Positions 30,526 through 42,696 of a stretch of DNA of 64,000 bases are shown piece by piece. A model generated the notes under the pieces. It did not search any database. It was not told the origin of the DNA and worked only from the letters and a program-made list of their open reading frames with translations. The translations under genes were made by a program, and so were the position numbers. This stretch comes from Mycolicibacter acidiphilus (GTDB lineage Bacteria; Actinomycetota; Actinomycetes; Mycobacteriales; Mycobacteriaceae), in the NCBI RefSeq assembly GCF_018455725.1, contig NZ_JAHCLR010000010.1:1-64000 (forward strand), written 5' to 3'. The stretch's first letter is position 1, and each line of letters starts with the position of its first letter.

Positions 30526-32118
30526 ATGGGCGCACCGTGGTGGAGTGCGGGTGTCTTCTACCAGGTGTATCCGCGCTCGTTCGCCGACAGTGACGGCGAC
30601 GGGGTCGGCGACCTCGACGGGGTGACCGCGCACCTGGATCACCTGCAGCGGTTGGGCGTTGACGCGATGTGGCTGAACCCGGTGACGGTGTCGCCGATGG
30701 CCGATCACGGCTACGACGTGGCCGACCCCCGCGCCGTCGACCCGCTCTTCGGTGACCTGGCAGCGCTGGACCGACTGGTGGCTGCGGCGCACACCCGCGG
30801 AATCCGGCTGCTGATGGATCTGGTTCCCAACCACACCAGTGTCGCGCACCCGTGGTTCGTCGCCGCATTGGCCGCCGACCCGGGCAGCCCGGAGAGAGGT
30901 CGCTACTTCTTCCGGGACGGCCGTGGCCCGGATGGGGAACTGCCGCCGAACAATTGGGTATCGGTGTTCGGCGGGCCGGCCTGGACGCGGGTATCCGACG
31001 GGCAGTGGTACCTGCACCTGTTCGCCCCCGAACAGCCGGACCTGAACTGGGACAACCCGGATGCGCCCGCCGATTTCGAGAAGACGCTGCGGTTCTGGCT
31101 GGATCGTGGTGTGGACGGCTTCCGCCTCGACGTGTCGCACGGGATGGCCAAACCGCCCGGCCTGCCGGACATGCCCGACACCGACATCGCCCTGCTCACC
31201 CACCGCGACGACGACCCCCGGTTCAACCGGCCCGGTGTGCACGCGATCCACCGGGCGATCCGTGCCGTCGTCGACGACTATCCCGGTGCGGTGACCGTCG
31301 GCGAGGTCTGGGTGCACGACAACGCGCAGTTCGCGCAGTACATCCGGCCCGACGAACTGCACCTGGCGTTCAATTTCCGTCTGCTGCAAGCGGATTTCGA
31401 TGCCGTGGAGATCCGCAACGCGATTGACAACTCGCTGGCGGCGGTGGCCTCGGTGGGTTCGACGGAATCCGAAACGCACCGGCTCTCCTCGCGCAAGCGT
31501 TCGTCGACCGGCACGCCGACCTGGGCACTGGAGAACCACGACGTCACCCGGGCGGTCACCCGCTATGGCGGCGGCGCGGTCGGGCTGGCGCGAGCCCGGG
31601 CGATGACACTGGTGCTGCTGGCGTTGCCGGGTGCGGTGTTCGTCTACAACGGGCAGGAGTTAGGACTGCCGGAGGCCGAGCTGCCGGATGCGGTACTGCA
31701 GGATCCGGTGTGGGAACGTTCGGGGCACACCGTGCGCGGCCGCGACGGTTGCCGGGTACCGCTGCCGTGGTCGGGTGACGCACCGCCGTTCGGGTTCTCC
31801 GAACGCGCCGATACCTGGCTGCCGATGCCGCCGCAGTGGGCGTCGCTGACCGTCGAACACCAACTGGGCGATCCGGGGTCGACGTTGTCGCTGTATCGAC
31901 AGGCACTCGAAATACGCCGGGAGCGAGCGGGATTCGATGGCGGCATCGAATGGCTTCTCACACCCGGTGGCGTCCTGACATTTCAACGCGACGGCCTGGT
32001 CTGCACGGTCAACACCGGTGCACAGCCGGTGGAACTACCGGCGGGGAAGCTACTGCTGGCCAGCGGGCCGATCAACGGGCACCAGCTGCCCCCGAACACC
32101 GCGGCGTGGCTGGCTTAA
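30526..32118 (+). CDS. aglA: alpha-glucosidase, GH13 family
   Basis: Alpha-1,4/1,6-glucoside hydrolase acting on maltose-type oligosaccharides. 530 residues with the GH13 conserved regions: DLVPNHTS near residue 100, the nucleophile Asp in GFRLDVSH near 206, the acid Glu in VGEVWVH near 262 and NHD in ALENHDVTR near 339. No signal peptide, so it is cytosolic. It starts three bases after glbO, in the order of M. tuberculosis Rv2470-Rv2471, and the two are probably cotranscribed. The oligo-1,6-glucosidase and trehalose synthase families are close; precise substrate cannot be told. Confidence 0.88.
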   Translation: MGAPWWSAGVFYQVYPRSFADSDGDGVGDLDGVTAHLDHLQRLGVDAMWLNPVTVSPMADHGYDVADPRAVDPLFGDLAALDRLVAAAHTRGIRLLMDLVPNHTSVAHPWFVAALAADPGSPERGRYFFRDGRGPDGELPPNNWVSVFGGPAWTRVSDGQWYLHLFAPEQPDLNWDNPDAPADFEKTLRFWLDRGVDGFRLDVSHGMAKPPGLPDMPDTDIALLTHRDDDPRFNRPGVHAIHRAIRAVVDDYPGAVTVGEVWVHDNAQFAQYIRPDELHLAFNFRLLQADFDAVEIRNAIDNSLAAVASVGSTESETHRLSSRKRSSTGTPTWALENHDVTRAVTRYGGGAVGLARARAMTLVLLALPGAVFVYNGQELGLPEAELPDAVLQDPVWERSGHTVRGRDGCRVPLPWSGDAPPFGFSERADTWLPMPPQWASLTVEHQLGDPGSTLSLYRQALEIRRERAGFDGGIEWLLTPGGVLTFQRDGLVCTVNTGAQPVELPAGKLLLASGPINGHQLPPNTAAWLA

Positions 32119-32148
32119 CCTGCGGCGATATCGACCAACGATGTCCGC

Positions 32149-32192
32149 GATTTCACGAGCCGCATGATGTCGTCTGGTCGCTTCGTGAAATC
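32149..32192. repeat. inverted repeat upstream of mazEF
   Basis: GATTTCACGA (32149-32158) and its exact complement TCGTGAAATC (32183-32192), 24 bases apart, between aglA and the mazE start. It may be the aglA terminator or an operator for the toxin-antitoxin promoter. Confidence 0.5.
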
Positions 32193-32210
32193 CGCACGGT
32201 GATACCAAGT

Positions 32211-32226
32211 TATACTCGAGCCCATG
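32211..32226 (+). promoter_or_regulatory. mazEF promoter, leaderless start
   Basis: TATACT (32211-32216) is a strong -10 element and is followed after seven bases by the mazE ATG (32224), so the operon is probably leaderless. The adjacent sequence GATACCAAGTTATAC is partly symmetric and could be the binding site of the antitoxin. Confidence 0.55.
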
Positions 32227-32475
32227 AAGACCGCGATCTCGGTGCCGGACGCCACGTTCGAACGGGTTACCCGCCGTGCGGCCGAATTGGGCATGAGCCG
32301 GTCGGAGTTGTTCGCCCGCGCTGCCGATCACTACCTGGATGAACTCGACGCCGGATCGTTGACGGCACGCATCGACGACGCCCTTCGGCGGATCGGCGAA
32401 GATCCCGACGAGTCGGAAGTCGACGCGGCCATGGCCGGCCGTCGGGTCCTCGCCGCGACGGATGACGACTGGTGA
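32224..32475 (+). CDS. mazE: MazE-type antitoxin (MazE6-like)
   Basis: 83 residues: a ribbon-helix-helix DNA-binding N-terminus (KTAISVPDATFERVTRRAAELG, SRSELF) and a C-terminal toxin-neutralising helix ending LAATDDDW. It is very like M. tuberculosis MazE6 (Rv1991A, recall). It should repress its own promoter and mask the toxin. Its stop overlaps the mazF start by four bases. Confidence 0.88.
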   Translation: MKTAISVPDATFERVTRRAAELGMSRSELFARAADHYLDELDAGSLTARIDDALRRIGEDPDESEVDAAMAGRRVLAATDDDW

Positions 32476-32813
32476 TCCGTCGCGCCGACATCCACTGGGC
32501 CGATCTAGGACCCGTCGAGGGCAGTCGGCCCGCCAAGCGCCGGCCGGTGCTGATCCTGCAGTCTGACCCCTACAACGACAGCCGACTCAATACCGTCCTC
32601 GTCGCGGTGATCACGTCCAACGTCGCGTTGGCCGCAATGCCCGGCAACGTGTTCATCCCCGCCGCCATGTCCGGCCTCCCCCGCGATTCGGTTGTCAACG
32701 TCACCGCGGTGGTCACTCTCAACAAATCGGACCTCACCGGCCGGGTAGGTCGGCTTGATGTCGACCTGATGTGCGAGGTCGATCTCGGCCTGCGACGCGT
32801 CCTCGGCCTATAG
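32472..32813 (+). CDS. mazF: MazF-type mRNA interferase toxin (MazF6-like)
   Basis: 113 residues from GTG 32472. The MazF fold is clear: IHWADLGPVEGSRPAKRRPVL near the N-terminus, VITSNVALAAMPGNV near 56 and RDSVVNVTAVVTLNKSDL near 77, matching MazF6 of M. tuberculosis (recall). It cleaves mRNA at short U-rich sites when not bound by MazE. In M. tuberculosis the pair lies elsewhere, so this block is an insertion between aglA and the thioesterase gene. Confidence 0.9.
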   Translation: MIRRADIHWADLGPVEGSRPAKRRPVLILQSDPYNDSRLNTVLVAVITSNVALAAMPGNVFIPAAMSGLPRDSVVNVTAVVTLNKSDLTGRVGRLDVDLMCEVDLGLRRVLGL

Positions 32814-32845
32814 CCCGGCGGTCTCCGTTCGCGGCGGACGCGCCC

Positions 32846-33262
32846 TCAGCGCACGAACTTCTCCAGATACGCCCGGTGCTCCGGGGACAGCCGCACCAGC
32901 TTCTGCTCGTCGATGCTGAACGCGGCCAGCTGAGTCTCGGCGATCACCGCCGGCTTGGAGTCCGGGGCGGCGTGCACCGAACGCACCTCGTAGCCGATGG
33001 TGAAGTCACACGCCCGCATCCGCTTCACCCACATCGTCACCTGCAGCGGCGAATCCGTCAGTCGCAGTTGCCCCTTGTAGCCGATCTGCACCTCGGCGAT
33101 CAGCAGGCCCACCGTGGTGATGTCGACCGCGAACGCCGGCGACAGGAACGGCACCCGGGCCTCTTCCAGGACGGTGACCATCACCGCGTGGTTGACGTGC
33201 TGGTACATGTCGATGTCCGACCAGCGCACCGGAACCGCCGCGACGAAACCGGGCTGGCTCAC
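32846..33262 (-). CDS. acyl-CoA thioesterase, 4-hydroxybenzoyl-CoA thioesterase family (Rv2475c-like)
   Basis: 138 residues, hotdog fold. The family motif is [24 protein letters not shown] near residue 11-34, with the catalytic Asp ([10 protein letters not shown]). GTG 33262 is chosen because it overlaps the gdh stop by four bases; upstream frame is shadow. It hydrolyses acyl-CoA esters; specificity is unknown. Coupled to gdh, whose transcript it ends. Confidence 0.85.
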   Translation of the reverse strand: MSQPGFVAAVPVRWSDIDMYQHVNHAVMVTVLEEARVPFLSPAFAVDITTVGLLIAEVQIGYKGQLRLTDSPLQVTMWVKRMRACDFTIGYEVRSVHAAPDSKPAVIAETQLAAFSIDEQKLVRLSPEHRAYLEKFVR

Positions 33263-36200
33263 GCGGCCCCTCCACTGCCGCTGGACCGGGTCATGCTGCG
33301 AATCTGTCGCGCCGCCACCGACAGCGCGGCGAGATCCCGCTGGTCGGACTCGTAGATCTGCGTCAGCGTGCGCCGTGCTCGTTCCACCCGCGACCCGTTG
33401 GTCGTCTCCCACTCCGTGATCTTCTGCATCCCGTCCTCGTCCGGCTCACCGACCGCCAGCACGTCCAGGCACAGCGACCGCACCGAATTGTAGATGTCGT
33501 CCCGGATCGCCAACCGCGCCAACGCATGCCACCGGTCGTCACGGGGCAGATCGGCCACCGCCGTCAGCAGCCGGTCGGTGCTGAGCCGGTCCATCAGCGC
33601 GAAGTAGGTGTCGGCGACCTCGACGGCGTCCCGGTCGGCGATGTCGGCGATGTCGATGATGTCGAGCAGGCTGTAGCGGTACAGGCCGGTTGCGACATCG
33701 ACCGCGAGGTCGCGCGACACACCCTGGGCGGCGAACTCGCCGACGTGCTGGGCGACGATGTCCGCGTCGTCGCCGCGCAGCCATTCGGACATCCGCGGCG
33801 CGAGCCGGCCCACCTGTTCGGCGAACCGGTTGATCTCGGCACCGACCGCCAGCGGCTGCGGCCGGTAGTTGAGCAGCCACCGCCCGGCACGGTCGATCAG
33901 GCGACGCAGATCCAGCGTCATCCGGTCGCAGACCGCGACCGGCAGCCCGTCGCGCTCACCGGCGTCCCGGATCCGCCGCCACAGCCGCCCCACCCCGAAG
34001 ATCGCGTCGGTGGCGACGTAGGCCCGCACCGCGTCGACGAAGCCGACACCGGCGTCCTCGGTGATCCGGTAGGCGTAGGTGATGCCGGCGGTGTCCACCA
34101 CGTCGTTGATCAGCATGGTGGTGACGATCTCCCGGCGCAGCTGGTGCGTACGGATCTCCGGGCCGAAACGCTGCTGCATGGCGACCGGGAAATACTGCGG
34201 CAGCCGGGCGGCGAACACATCCTGGTCGGGCAGGTCGGTGGCCAGCACCTCCGCCTTCAGGCTGAGTTTGACGTGCGCCATCAACGTCGCCAACTCCGGT
34301 GAGGTCAGCCCCAGTCCAACCCCGGCCCGTCGGTTGATCTCCTTCTCCGACGGCAGCGCCTCCAGTTCCCGGTTGAGGCCGCGGTCGATGATGAGGTGTT
34401 TGATCTGCTCGGCGTGCACCGGCAGCAGGCTGGCGGCGTTCGCCCGGCTGGTGCCCATCAGGTCGTTCTGGGCGACGTTGTCCTCGAGGACCAGCGCGCT
34501 GACCTCGTCGGTCATCGACGCCAGCAGATCCGCCCGGTCGGCGGCGTCCAGCTTGCCGACGGTGACCAGGGAGTCGATCAGGATCTTGATGTTCACCTCG
34601 TGGTCGGAGCAGTCCACACCGGCGGAGTTGTCCATCGCGTCGGTGTTGATCCGCCCACCGGACAGGTCGAACTCGACCCGCCCCAGCGGTGTCACCCCGA
34701 GGTTGCCGCCTTCGCCGACCACCTTGGCGCGCACCTGATTTCCGTTGACCCGCACCGCGTCGTTGGCGCGGTCGCCGACGTCGGCATCGGATTCGTTCTC
34801 CGCCTTGATGTAGGTGCCGATGCCGCCGTTGAACAGCAGATCGACCGGCGCCCGCAACACCGCCCGGATCAGCGCGGGCGGGGTCAGTTCGGTGACGTCG
34901 TCGCCGAGGTCGAGCACCTTGCGGACCTGCGGGCTGACCGGGATCGACTTCAACTCGCGGGAGTACACACCGCCGCCGGCGCTGATCAGCGACTTGTCGT
35001 AGTCGTCCCAACTGGACCGGGGCAGGTCGAACATCCGCTGGCGCTCCACGAACGACCGGGCCGGGTCGGGGTCGGGGTCTAAGAACACGTGCCGGTGGTC
35101 GAACGCGGCCAGCAGGCGGGTGTGTTCGCTGCGCAGCATTCCGTTGCCGAAGACGTCACCGCTCATGTCGCCGACGCCCACCGCGGTGAAGTCCTGGCTC
35201 TGGGTGTCGACGCCGATCTCGCGGAAGTGCCGCTTCACCGACTCCCATGCACCCTTGGCGGTGATGCCCATCTCCTTGTGGTCGTAGCCGACCGATCCGC
35301 CGGAGGCGAACGCGTCGCCCAGCCAGAACCCGTAGGACTTCGCGACCTCGTTGGCGATGTCGGAGAAACTGGCGGTGCCCTTGTCGGCGGCCACCACCAG
35401 GTACGCGTCATCGCCGTCACGGCGCACCACCTGCGCCGGTGTGCTGACGGTCCGGGTGACGTGATCGACGTTGTCGGTGACGTCCAGCAGCCCGGAGATC
35501 AGCAGCTTGTAGCAGGCGATGCCCTCGGCGCGGGTGGCCTCCCGGTCGACGGCCGGGTCCCCGGTGGGCAGCGGCGGCCGCTTCAGCACGAAGCCGCCCT
35601 TCGCCCCGCCCGGCACGATCACCGCGTTCTTGACCTCCTGGGCCTTCACCAGTCCCAGGATCTCGGTGCGGTAGTCCTCGCGGCGATCCGACCAGCGCAG
35701 TCCGCCGCGGGAGACGAAGCCGAAGCGCAGATGCACGCCCTCGACCCGCGGCGAGTAGACAAAGATCTCGAATTTCGGTCGGGGTAAAGGTAATTCGTCG
35801 ATCATCTCGGCGTTCAGCTTGATCGCCAGCACATTCTGGCCGCGCGCGGAATCTCCCCGGGTGATGAAGTAATTGGTGCGCAGCGTGGCCTGGATCAGCG
35901 ACGCGAACGCCCGCAGCACCCGGTCGGTGTCCAGGCTGACCACCGCGTCGATGTCGGCGGCGACGGCGCCCGCCGCCGCCTGCGCGTCACGGCTGCGGGT
36001 GGTACGGGCCGGGTCGAACAGTGCCTCGAAGAGCACCACCAGCGACCGCGCCGTACCCGAATGCTCGTTGAGCACCGCGGCGATGTGGTTCTGGCTGTAC
36101 GGAAAACGGGCCTGCCGCAGGTATTTGGCGTACCCGCGCAGCACCACCACCTGCTGCCAGGTCAGTCCGGCGCGCAGCACCAGTTCGTTGAATCGGTCCG

Positions 36201-38127
36201 CTTCGACCCGGCCCTCCCAGATCGCGGTCACGCCATCGGCGAATCGCTGCTCGGCGTCGTCGCGTTCGGCGCCGGTCACCGGGATCGGGATGCTCTGGTG
36301 CGGTGAGACTTTGAACTTGTAGATCCACACCTTCAGGCCGTCGGCGCGGGTGACGGTGAACGGCTGCTCCTCGATCACCACCACACCCATGCACTGCAGC
36401 ATCGGCAACAGCTGGCTCAGCGAAGCGCCGTGCCCGCCGAGGAACCAGGTCAGCTGGGCGGCGTCGCCGTCGCCGTAGTCGGAGAAGACCAGCTTCACCG
36501 AATCATCGGTCAGTCCTTCGATGATCGCGATGTCGCTGATCGCCTCGTCGGGCGTGACGGCCTGCTTGTAGGTTTCGGTGAACGCCGCCGCGTAGTGCTC
36601 CGCCTGGGCTGATCCGATGGCGCCGGCCCCGGCCAGTTCGGTCAGCCGGTCCGCCCAGGTGCGGGTCGCCTCGGTCAGCCTCGCCTGAATGCGCACCCGG
36701 TTGGCCTCGGAGACGTCGACCGGGTGAGCGTCCGGGGCGTCGGAGAGCCGGACCATGAAATGCAGCAGCGCCCACGGTGCTTCACTGACCCGCGCGCTGT
36801 ACTCCAGACCGGTCCCGCCCAACTCGGTGAGCAGGATGTCCTCCATCTGCAGCCGGACCGGCGTGGTGTAGCGGTCCCGCGGCAGGTACACCAGGCAGGA
36901 CACGAACCGCCCGGTCCGGTCGCCGCGCAGGAACAGCAGCGCCCCGCGCCGGGATCCGAGGTCGGAGACCGCCATCGCCATCGTCAGCAACTGTTCGGCG
37001 CTGATCGCGAAAAGCTCTGAGCGCGGCACCGTTTGGATGATGTCCAGCAGCAGCTGACCGGGATGACCCGGCTCGTGCTCAGCCAGCGTCAACGCCCGGC
37101 GCACCGTGCGGGAGATGACCGGGATCTCGAACACGTCGGCGCTCATCGCCCCGGCGGTGAACAGCCCGACAAAGCGGTGCGCGACGATGTCGGCGCCGGT
37201 GTCCTCCCTGATCACCACGACGTAGGTGTGCGAGCTGAACCGCATGTAGCTGGGAACCGTCGCCTGCGCCAGCGTCAGCAGCTTGTCACCGGTCAGTCGC
37301 GGCCGGGTTGACCGGCGCAACTGCAGCACCCCGAGCCGGGCGGCCGAATCCACCAGCACCTGGCCGTCGCGCACCACCCCGCGCTGATAGCCGAGCAGGA
37401 TGAAGTGTCCGTCAGCCAGCCAGCGCAGCAGCGCCGCGACGTCCTCCCGGTCCGGTGCACTGAAGTGCCCGTCCCGGTCGGCCTGCACGTCGGCGGCGAG
37501 CGTGCTCAGCTGGGCGGTCATCGCGGCGGAGTCGACCGCGACCTGCCGCACGTCGGCCATCACGTCGGGCAGCAGCCGCTCGGCTTCGGCCAGCACGCTC
37601 GGGCTGATCGACGGCGACAGCTGAACGTGGATCCAGGCCTCCGAGTCGCCCTGCGGTTCCGCCGATTTCGGCTCGACGCTGAGCAGCTCCCCGGTCGCAC
37701 TGCGCCGCACGGTGAACACCGGGGTCATGATCCCCTGATAGGCCACGCCGAGCCGGTGCAGCAGCACCGCGACGGAATCCATCAGCATGCCCGCGTGGCC
37801 TGTCACCACTTGCAGCGCCGGACCGAACCCACCGGGGTCATCCGCCGGGTAGACCGCGACCCGGGTCTCCCCCTCGGGCCGGTGCCGGGCCAACCGCGCA
37901 TGGGCGGCCAGCAGCGCCGGCGCCGGTGCCGCGACGGCAGCGCCGGCCGGGCGGATCAGCTCGACGTCCGACTCGTCGTCCTCACCCAGCGAATCGCTGT
38001 GCGGGCCGCGATAGGTGTCGACGTATGCCGCAGCGACCCAGGCCGGGGCGCCGGGCGGTTCCGGATCGGTGAACGGACCCCACGAGTTGGCTCCGTGTGC
38101 ACTGATGGATCCCGGATCGACCGTCAT
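33259..38127 (-). CDS. gdh: NAD-specific glutamate dehydrogenase, large (180 kDa) type
   Basis: Deaminates glutamate to 2-oxoglutarate with NAD. 1622 residues, the size of the L-180 class found in mycobacteria and Streptomyces. Regulatory ACT-like N-terminal region (residues about 1-650), catalytic core near residues 780-1150 with the substrate segment [16 protein letters not shown], the NAD-binding region and [18 protein letters not shown], and a helical C-terminal region. ATG 38127 has AGGAGGGG five bases ahead. It precedes the thioesterase and follows ettA. In M. tuberculosis this enzyme is controlled by GarA and PknG; nothing in this window shows that here. Confidence 0.95.
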   Translation of the reverse strand: MTVDPGSISAHGANSWGPFTDPEPPGAPAWVAAAYVDTYRGPHSDSLGEDDESDVELIRPAGAAVAAPAPALLAAHARLARHRPEGETRVAVYPADDPGGFGPALQVVTGHAGMLMDSVAVLLHRLGVAYQGIMTPVFTVRRSATGELLSVEPKSAEPQGDSEAWIHVQLSPSISPSVLAEAERLLPDVMADVRQVAVDSAAMTAQLSTLAADVQADRDGHFSAPDREDVAALLRWLADGHFILLGYQRGVVRDGQVLVDSAARLGVLQLRRSTRPRLTGDKLLTLAQATVPSYMRFSSHTYVVVIREDTGADIVAHRFVGLFTAGAMSADVFEIPVISRTVRRALTLAEHEPGHPGQLLLDIIQTVPRSELFAISAEQLLTMAMAVSDLGSRRGALLFLRGDRTGRFVSCLVYLPRDRYTTPVRLQMEDILLTELGGTGLEYSARVSEAPWALLHFMVRLSDAPDAHPVDVSEANRVRIQARLTEATRTWADRLTELAGAGAIGSAQAEHYAAAFTETYKQAVTPDEAISDIAIIEGLTDDSVKLVFSDYGDGDAAQLTWFLGGHGASLSQLLPMLQCMGVVVIEEQPFTVTRADGLKVWIYKFKVSPHQSIPIPVTGAERDDAEQRFADGVTAIWEGRVEADRFNELVLRAGLTWQQVVVLRGYAKYLRQARFPYSQNHIAAVLNEHSGTARSLVVLFEALFDPARTTRSRDAQAAAGAVAADIDAVVSLDTDRVLRAFASLIQATLRTNYFITRGDSARGQNVLAIKLNAEMIDELPLPRPKFEIFVYSPRVEGVHLRFGFVSRGGLRWSDRREDYRTEILGLVKAQEVKNAVIVPGGAKGGFVLKRPPLPTGDPAVDREATRAEGIACYKLLISGLLDVTDNVDHVTRTVSTPAQVVRRDGDDAYLVVAADKGTASFSDIANEVAKSYGFWLGDAFASGGSVGYDHKEMGITAKGAWESVKRHFREIGVDTQSQDFTAVGVGDMSGDVFGNGMLRSEHTRLLAAFDHRHVFLDPDPDPARSFVERQRMFDLPRSSWDDYDKSLISAGGGVYSRELKSIPVSPQVRKVLDLGDDVTELTPPALIRAVLRAPVDLLFNGGIGTYIKAENESDADVGDRANDAVRVNGNQVRAKVVGEGGNLGVTPLGRVEFDLSGGRINTDAMDNSAGVDCSDHEVNIKILIDSLVTVGKLDAADRADLLASMTDEVSALVLEDNVAQNDLMGTSRANAASLLPVHAEQIKHLIIDRGLNRELEALPSEKEINRRAGVGLGLTSPELATLMAHVKLSLKAEVLATDLPDQDVFAARLPQYFPVAMQQRFGPEIRTHQLRREIVTTMLINDVVDTAGITYAYRITEDAGVGFVDAVRAYVATDAIFGVGRLWRRIRDAGERDGLPVAVCDRMTLDLRRLIDRAGRWLLNYRPQPLAVGAEINRFAEQVGRLAPRMSEWLRGDDADIVAQHVGEFAAQGVSRDLAVDVATGLYRYSLLDIIDIADIADRDAVEVADTYFALMDRLSTDRLLTAVADLPRDDRWHALARLAIRDDIYNSVRSLCLDVLAVGEPDEDGMQKITEWETTNGSRVERARRTLTQIYESDQRDLAALSVAARQIRSMTRSSGSGGAA

Positions 38128-38180
38128 CCGACCCCTCCTGACCAACGCCAGTTCCGGCAGCAGCCGCTACCGGCCCAACA

Positions 38181-39854
<1,674 letters not shown>

Positions 39855-39962
39855 GCCGCGATGTCGCCTTCCCAGGAACGGATTGTGTGCCGCCCATCCT
39901 AGGTAGTGCCGAAACCGCGTGGTCACGCGCATCTATCCCGGCCGCAGGGTGCCGCGCTGCCC

Positions 39963-39968
39963 TATGCT
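39963..39968 (+). promoter_or_regulatory. crcB operon -10 box
   Basis: TATGCT is a good TANNNT -10 element, placing transcription near 39975 and leaving a leader of about 60 bases before the first crcB. I looked for the conserved fluoride riboswitch core in that leader and did not find it. Confidence 0.45.
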
Positions 39969-40036
39969 GAACCGGTCTCGGCGGTGTGTCCACCGCACCC
40001 GCGGGGCGACTGCACACGAAGCGGGAGAACGACACT

Positions 40037-40510
40037 GTGCCGATGCCCGACTCCGACGTCGCGACCGGCACCGATCCGTTCGTGCGACGACGCCCGCGGT
40101 CGCGGGTGTGGCGGGAGCGGCTGCCGACGGTCGCCGCGGTCAGCGTCGGCGGCGGGATCGGCGCCGCGGCCCGCTACGGGGTGCAGCTGCGCTGGCCGGC
40201 ACCGGCCGGCACGTTTCCGTGGTCCACGCTGACGATCAACGTCACTGGGTGTGCGCTGATGGGCCTGCTGATGGTGGCGATCACCGAACTGTGGGTCGGG
40301 CACCGGCTGCTGCGACCACTGCTCGGCACCGGCATCCTCGGCGGGTACACCACGTTCTCGACGTTCGCCGGTGAGGTCGACACCCTCACCGACACCGGCC
40401 ACCCGATCCTCGGCCTGCTGTATCTCGTCACCACCCCGATCGTCGCCCTGCTGGCGACCTGGACCGCTGCCGCCCTGGCCCGACGACTGCTCATCAGGAG
40501 GACGCCATGA
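40037..40510 (+). CDS. crcB: fluoride channel CrcB/Fluc, first subunit
   Basis: Fluoride exporter subunit. 157 residues from GTG 40037 (GGGAG nine bases ahead; ATG 40043 is an alternative). The first 30 residues are a polar tail, then four membrane segments: [52 protein letters not shown] and [17 protein letters not shown]. Conserved Fluc features are the GGxxGAxxRY motif, the Asn in TINVTG and the TTFSTF motif. The stop overlaps the DUF190 start (ATGA). Confidence 0.9.
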   Translation: MPMPDSDVATGTDPFVRRRPRSRVWRERLPTVAAVSVGGGIGAAARYGVQLRWPAPAGTFPWSTLTINVTGCALMGLLMVAITELWVGHRLLRPLLGTGILGGYTTFSTFAGEVDTLTDTGHPILGLLYLVTTPIVALLATWTAAALARRLLIRRTP

Positions 40511-40857
40511 CCCACCTCACCGGACCCGCGCTGCGCCTGACCGTGTATGTCGGCGAGAGCGACACCTGGCACCGCAAGCCGCTCTACACCGAGATCGTGC
40601 ACCGCGCCCAGCGGGCCGGGCTGGCCGGTGCGAGTGTGTTCCGCGGCGTCGAGGGCTACGGCGCCTCCTCCACCATCCACACCACCCGGCTGCTGTCGAT
40701 GTCGGAGGACCTCCCGGTCTCCGTCGTCGTCATCGACTCCCCCGACCGCATCCGCGCCTTCCTGCCGCAGTTGGACGAACTGATCACCGAAGGGCTGATC
40801 ACCCTCGACGAGGTCGAGGTCGTTCGTTACACCGGGCGCGGAGACGACCAACCGTGA
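40507..40857 (+). CDS. DUF190 protein in a crcB operon
   Basis: 116 residues. DUF190 proteins have a PII-like (GlnB) fold; the pattern [42 protein letters not shown] is typical, and the C-terminal part has the [10 protein letters not shown] strand. ATG 40507 has AGGAGGACGCC before it, and both ends overlap the flanking crcB genes by four bases, so it is made with them. A regulatory or ligand-sensing role for the channel is a fair hypothesis; direct evidence is not visible here. Confidence 0.85.
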   Translation: MTHLTGPALRLTVYVGESDTWHRKPLYTEIVHRAQRAGLAGASVFRGVEGYGASSTIHTTRLLSMSEDLPVSVVVIDSPDRIRAFLPQLDELITEGLITLDEVEVVRYTGRGDDQP

Positions 40858-41243
40858 CGTGGCTGATGGTGATCGCCGGCGCGGCGGTGGGGGCACCACT
40901 GCGGTATCTGACCGATCAGTTCGTGCAGTCCCGGCACGGCACGGCCTTCGCGTGGGGCACGCTGACCGCGAACGTGCTCGGCAGCCTGGCACTGGGGCTG
41001 CTCACCGGCGCCGTCGCCGGGATCAAGGGTGCCGACCCGGTGCTCGCCGACCGGCTGGATCTGCTGATCGGCACCGGTCTGTGCGGGGCGTTGACCACCT
41101 ACTCGACGTTCTCCTACGAGACCCTGCAGCTCACCCGCAGCGGCGCCCGGCTGTACGCGCTGGCCAACGTCGCGCTGACGCTCACCGCGGGGATGGGCGT
41201 CTACTACGCCGGGACCGCGCTGGGCCACGCCGGGTGGGCCTGA
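40854..41243 (+). CDS. crcB: fluoride channel CrcB/Fluc, second subunit
   Basis: 129 residues from GTG 40854, which overlaps the DUF190 stop as GTGA. Features of the Fluc family: [21 protein letters not shown] near the N-terminus, [17 protein letters not shown] with the pore Asn, and [18 protein letters not shown]. The first and second subunits are different enough to form a heterodimer, as in other Gram-positive bacteria. Together with the DUF190 protein they form a compact fluoride-resistance operon. Confidence 0.9.
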   Translation: MTWLMVIAGAAVGAPLRYLTDQFVQSRHGTAFAWGTLTANVLGSLALGLLTGAVAGIKGADPVLADRLDLLIGTGLCGALTTYSTFSYETLQLTRSGARLYALANVALTLTAGMGVYYAGTALGHAGWA

Positions 41244-41259
41244 CCCAGCCGGACCCTGC

Positions 41260-41724
41260 TCAGGCGGCGGACTCCGTCAACTCGTCGTCGGGCACCAGGC
41301 CGTCCTCCGGGTCGCCGGGCACGTCCTGCGACTGCTCGGCGGGGGTGACCGGCGCATCGGGCCCGGCCGGCACCAGCTTCTCCACCCGCGCCACGCAACG
41401 CGCCAGGTCCGGTCCGACGGCGGTGGCGCGCATCTCCAGCGCGGAACGCCGAACGCCGTCCCGGTCCTCGTAGTCCCGGCTGTGCACGTTCCCCGTGACG
41501 ACCACCGGCGAACCCTTACGCAGCGACGCGCGGACCCCGGTGACCAGCCGGCCCCAGCAGCTGACGGAGACGAACAGCGAATTGCCCTGCTCCCAGTTGC
41601 CGTCGGCGCCACGGCGACGAGAGTTGCTGGCGACCCGGAAGTTCATCACCTCCTGCTGGCCGACGACGCGGCAGATCGGATCGTTAACGATGTTGCCGAC
41701 CACGGTCAGCGCTGTCTCGAACAT
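41260..41724 (-). CDS. ssbB: single-stranded DNA-binding protein, second paralogue (Rv2478c-like)
   Basis: 154 residues with an OB-fold core: MFETALTVVGNIVNDP, VMNFRVASNSRRRG and VVTGNVHSRDYEDRDGVRRSALEM. The C-terminus is Pro/Asp-rich and lacks the DDIPF tail of housekeeping SSB, as expected for the accessory paralogue. It is convergent with the crcB operon. Length resembles the 161 residues I recall for Rv2478c. The 160 bases upstream of its ATG hold no gene. Confidence 0.88.
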   Translation of the reverse strand: MFETALTVVGNIVNDPICRVVGQQEVMNFRVASNSRRRGADGNWEQGNSLFVSVSCWGRLVTGVRASLRKGSPVVVTGNVHSRDYEDRDGVRRSALEMRATAVGPDLARCVARVEKLVPAGPDAPVTPAEQSQDVPGDPEDGLVPDDELTESAA

Positions 41725-41886
41725 TGCTCATTCCTTCCCTGGCGGTACGTCGGTGTGCTCACCGGCGCAGCACCATTGCGCCGCACGCCGCCGACAATCC
41801 GGTCACGCGAGCAGGCCGCAGCAGCGGCAGTTGGGGAAGAACTCAGCTCTGGGGATAACCCACCGGTGATCGGCGCGCGGCGCGGA

Positions 41887-42612
41887 TCAGGCGCCCGCCG
41901 GCTTGACGACGGTGACCGGCGCATTCCAGCCCGACAGCGTCATCTGCACCGCGTCCTCCTCGGTCGGCGCCAGGGTGGCCCGCACCAGTTGGTGGTCGCC
42001 GTTCTCCTGGATCCAGACCGTGGACGAGACCTTCTTGGTGGCGTCCAGCGGTGGCACGACCTTGTTCGCCGCATCCGCCGTCACCTTGCCGACGATCCGG
42101 ATCGTCTGCTGGCCGTCGATCGTCTCCCGTGCCTCGGCCTTGGGGTCGACGAAATCGGTGAGCAGATTGGCCAGCCCGGTGTGCGGGTTGAGGATCGAGA
42201 CCACGTCGGAAACCTTGGAGGCCGGGCCGTAGTCGTGCCAGGCACCGCCGGGCAGCAACGCGTAGAGGTGGCCGCCGAACACCACGAAGTCGATGTCGAC
42301 GCTGGCGCCCATGATCATGATGGTGGCCTTGCCCTTGGCCGCGGTGCTCGGTTCGTTGGTCACGTCGCCATCGAGTGACTTGATCGACATCGCCTCGATC
42401 TTCCCGGTGACGCCGAGCACCAGGTGCACGCTTTTCAGGTTCTTGGTGGCAGTGCTGGACTGCTTGAGCAGTGCCGCGGAATCCGGCAGCGGCCGCCCGG
42501 CCAGGTTCGACGCCGAGGTCGACGGCGCCTGCGATGGCGAGCAGGCGGTGGCCGGGGCCGCAACGGCGCTCGTGAGAGCGATCACAGCCAGGAGCCTGCG
42601 CATGCCGAACAT
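41887..42612 (-). CDS. LprG/LprA/LppX-family lipoprotein
   Basis: A lipid-binding lipoprotein. 241 residues from ATG 42612: signal peptide RRLLAVIALTSAVAAPATAC with the lipobox Cys near residue 27, then the LppX_LprAFG fold. Segments close to M. tuberculosis LprG (recall) include NPHTGLANLLTDF, GQQTIRIVGKV, STVWIQENGDHQLV and VQMTLSGWN. Related proteins carry triacylated lipids and phosphatidylinositol mannosides across the periplasm. In-frame ATGs at 42603 and 42633 are alternatives. It is divergent from an MHS transporter, whereas LprG in M. tuberculosis is cotranscribed with the MFS exporter P55. Confidence 0.85.
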   Translation of the reverse strand: MFGMRRLLAVIALTSAVAAPATACSPSQAPSTSASNLAGRPLPDSAALLKQSSTATKNLKSVHLVLGVTGKIEAMSIKSLDGDVTNEPSTAAKGKATIMIMGASVDIDFVVFGGHLYALLPGGAWHDYGPASKVSDVVSILNPHTGLANLLTDFVDPKAEARETIDGQQTIRIVGKVTADAANKVVPPLDATKKVSSTVWIQENGDHQLVRATLAPTEEDAVQMTLSGWNAPVTVVKPAGA

Positions 42613-42681
42613 CGTAAAGGCACCGCCTCTCATCGAAATCACGGCAACCCCCGTGGGACCAGCGCCGCTGCGGGGTTGCGC

Positions 42682-42696
42682 TACGGTCGTCCGGTG
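42682..42696 (+). promoter_or_regulatory. -10 box and leaderless start of the MHS transporter
   Basis: TACGGT (42682-42687), six bases, then GTG 42694. No ribosome site. The gap to the divergent lipoprotein start is 81 bases, so both promoters overlap. Confidence 0.5.

Noticed and set aside
39975-40036. Fluoride riboswitch ahead of the crcB operon
   Set aside because: I looked for the conserved riboswitch core in the 60-base leader and did not find it; the leader is also short.
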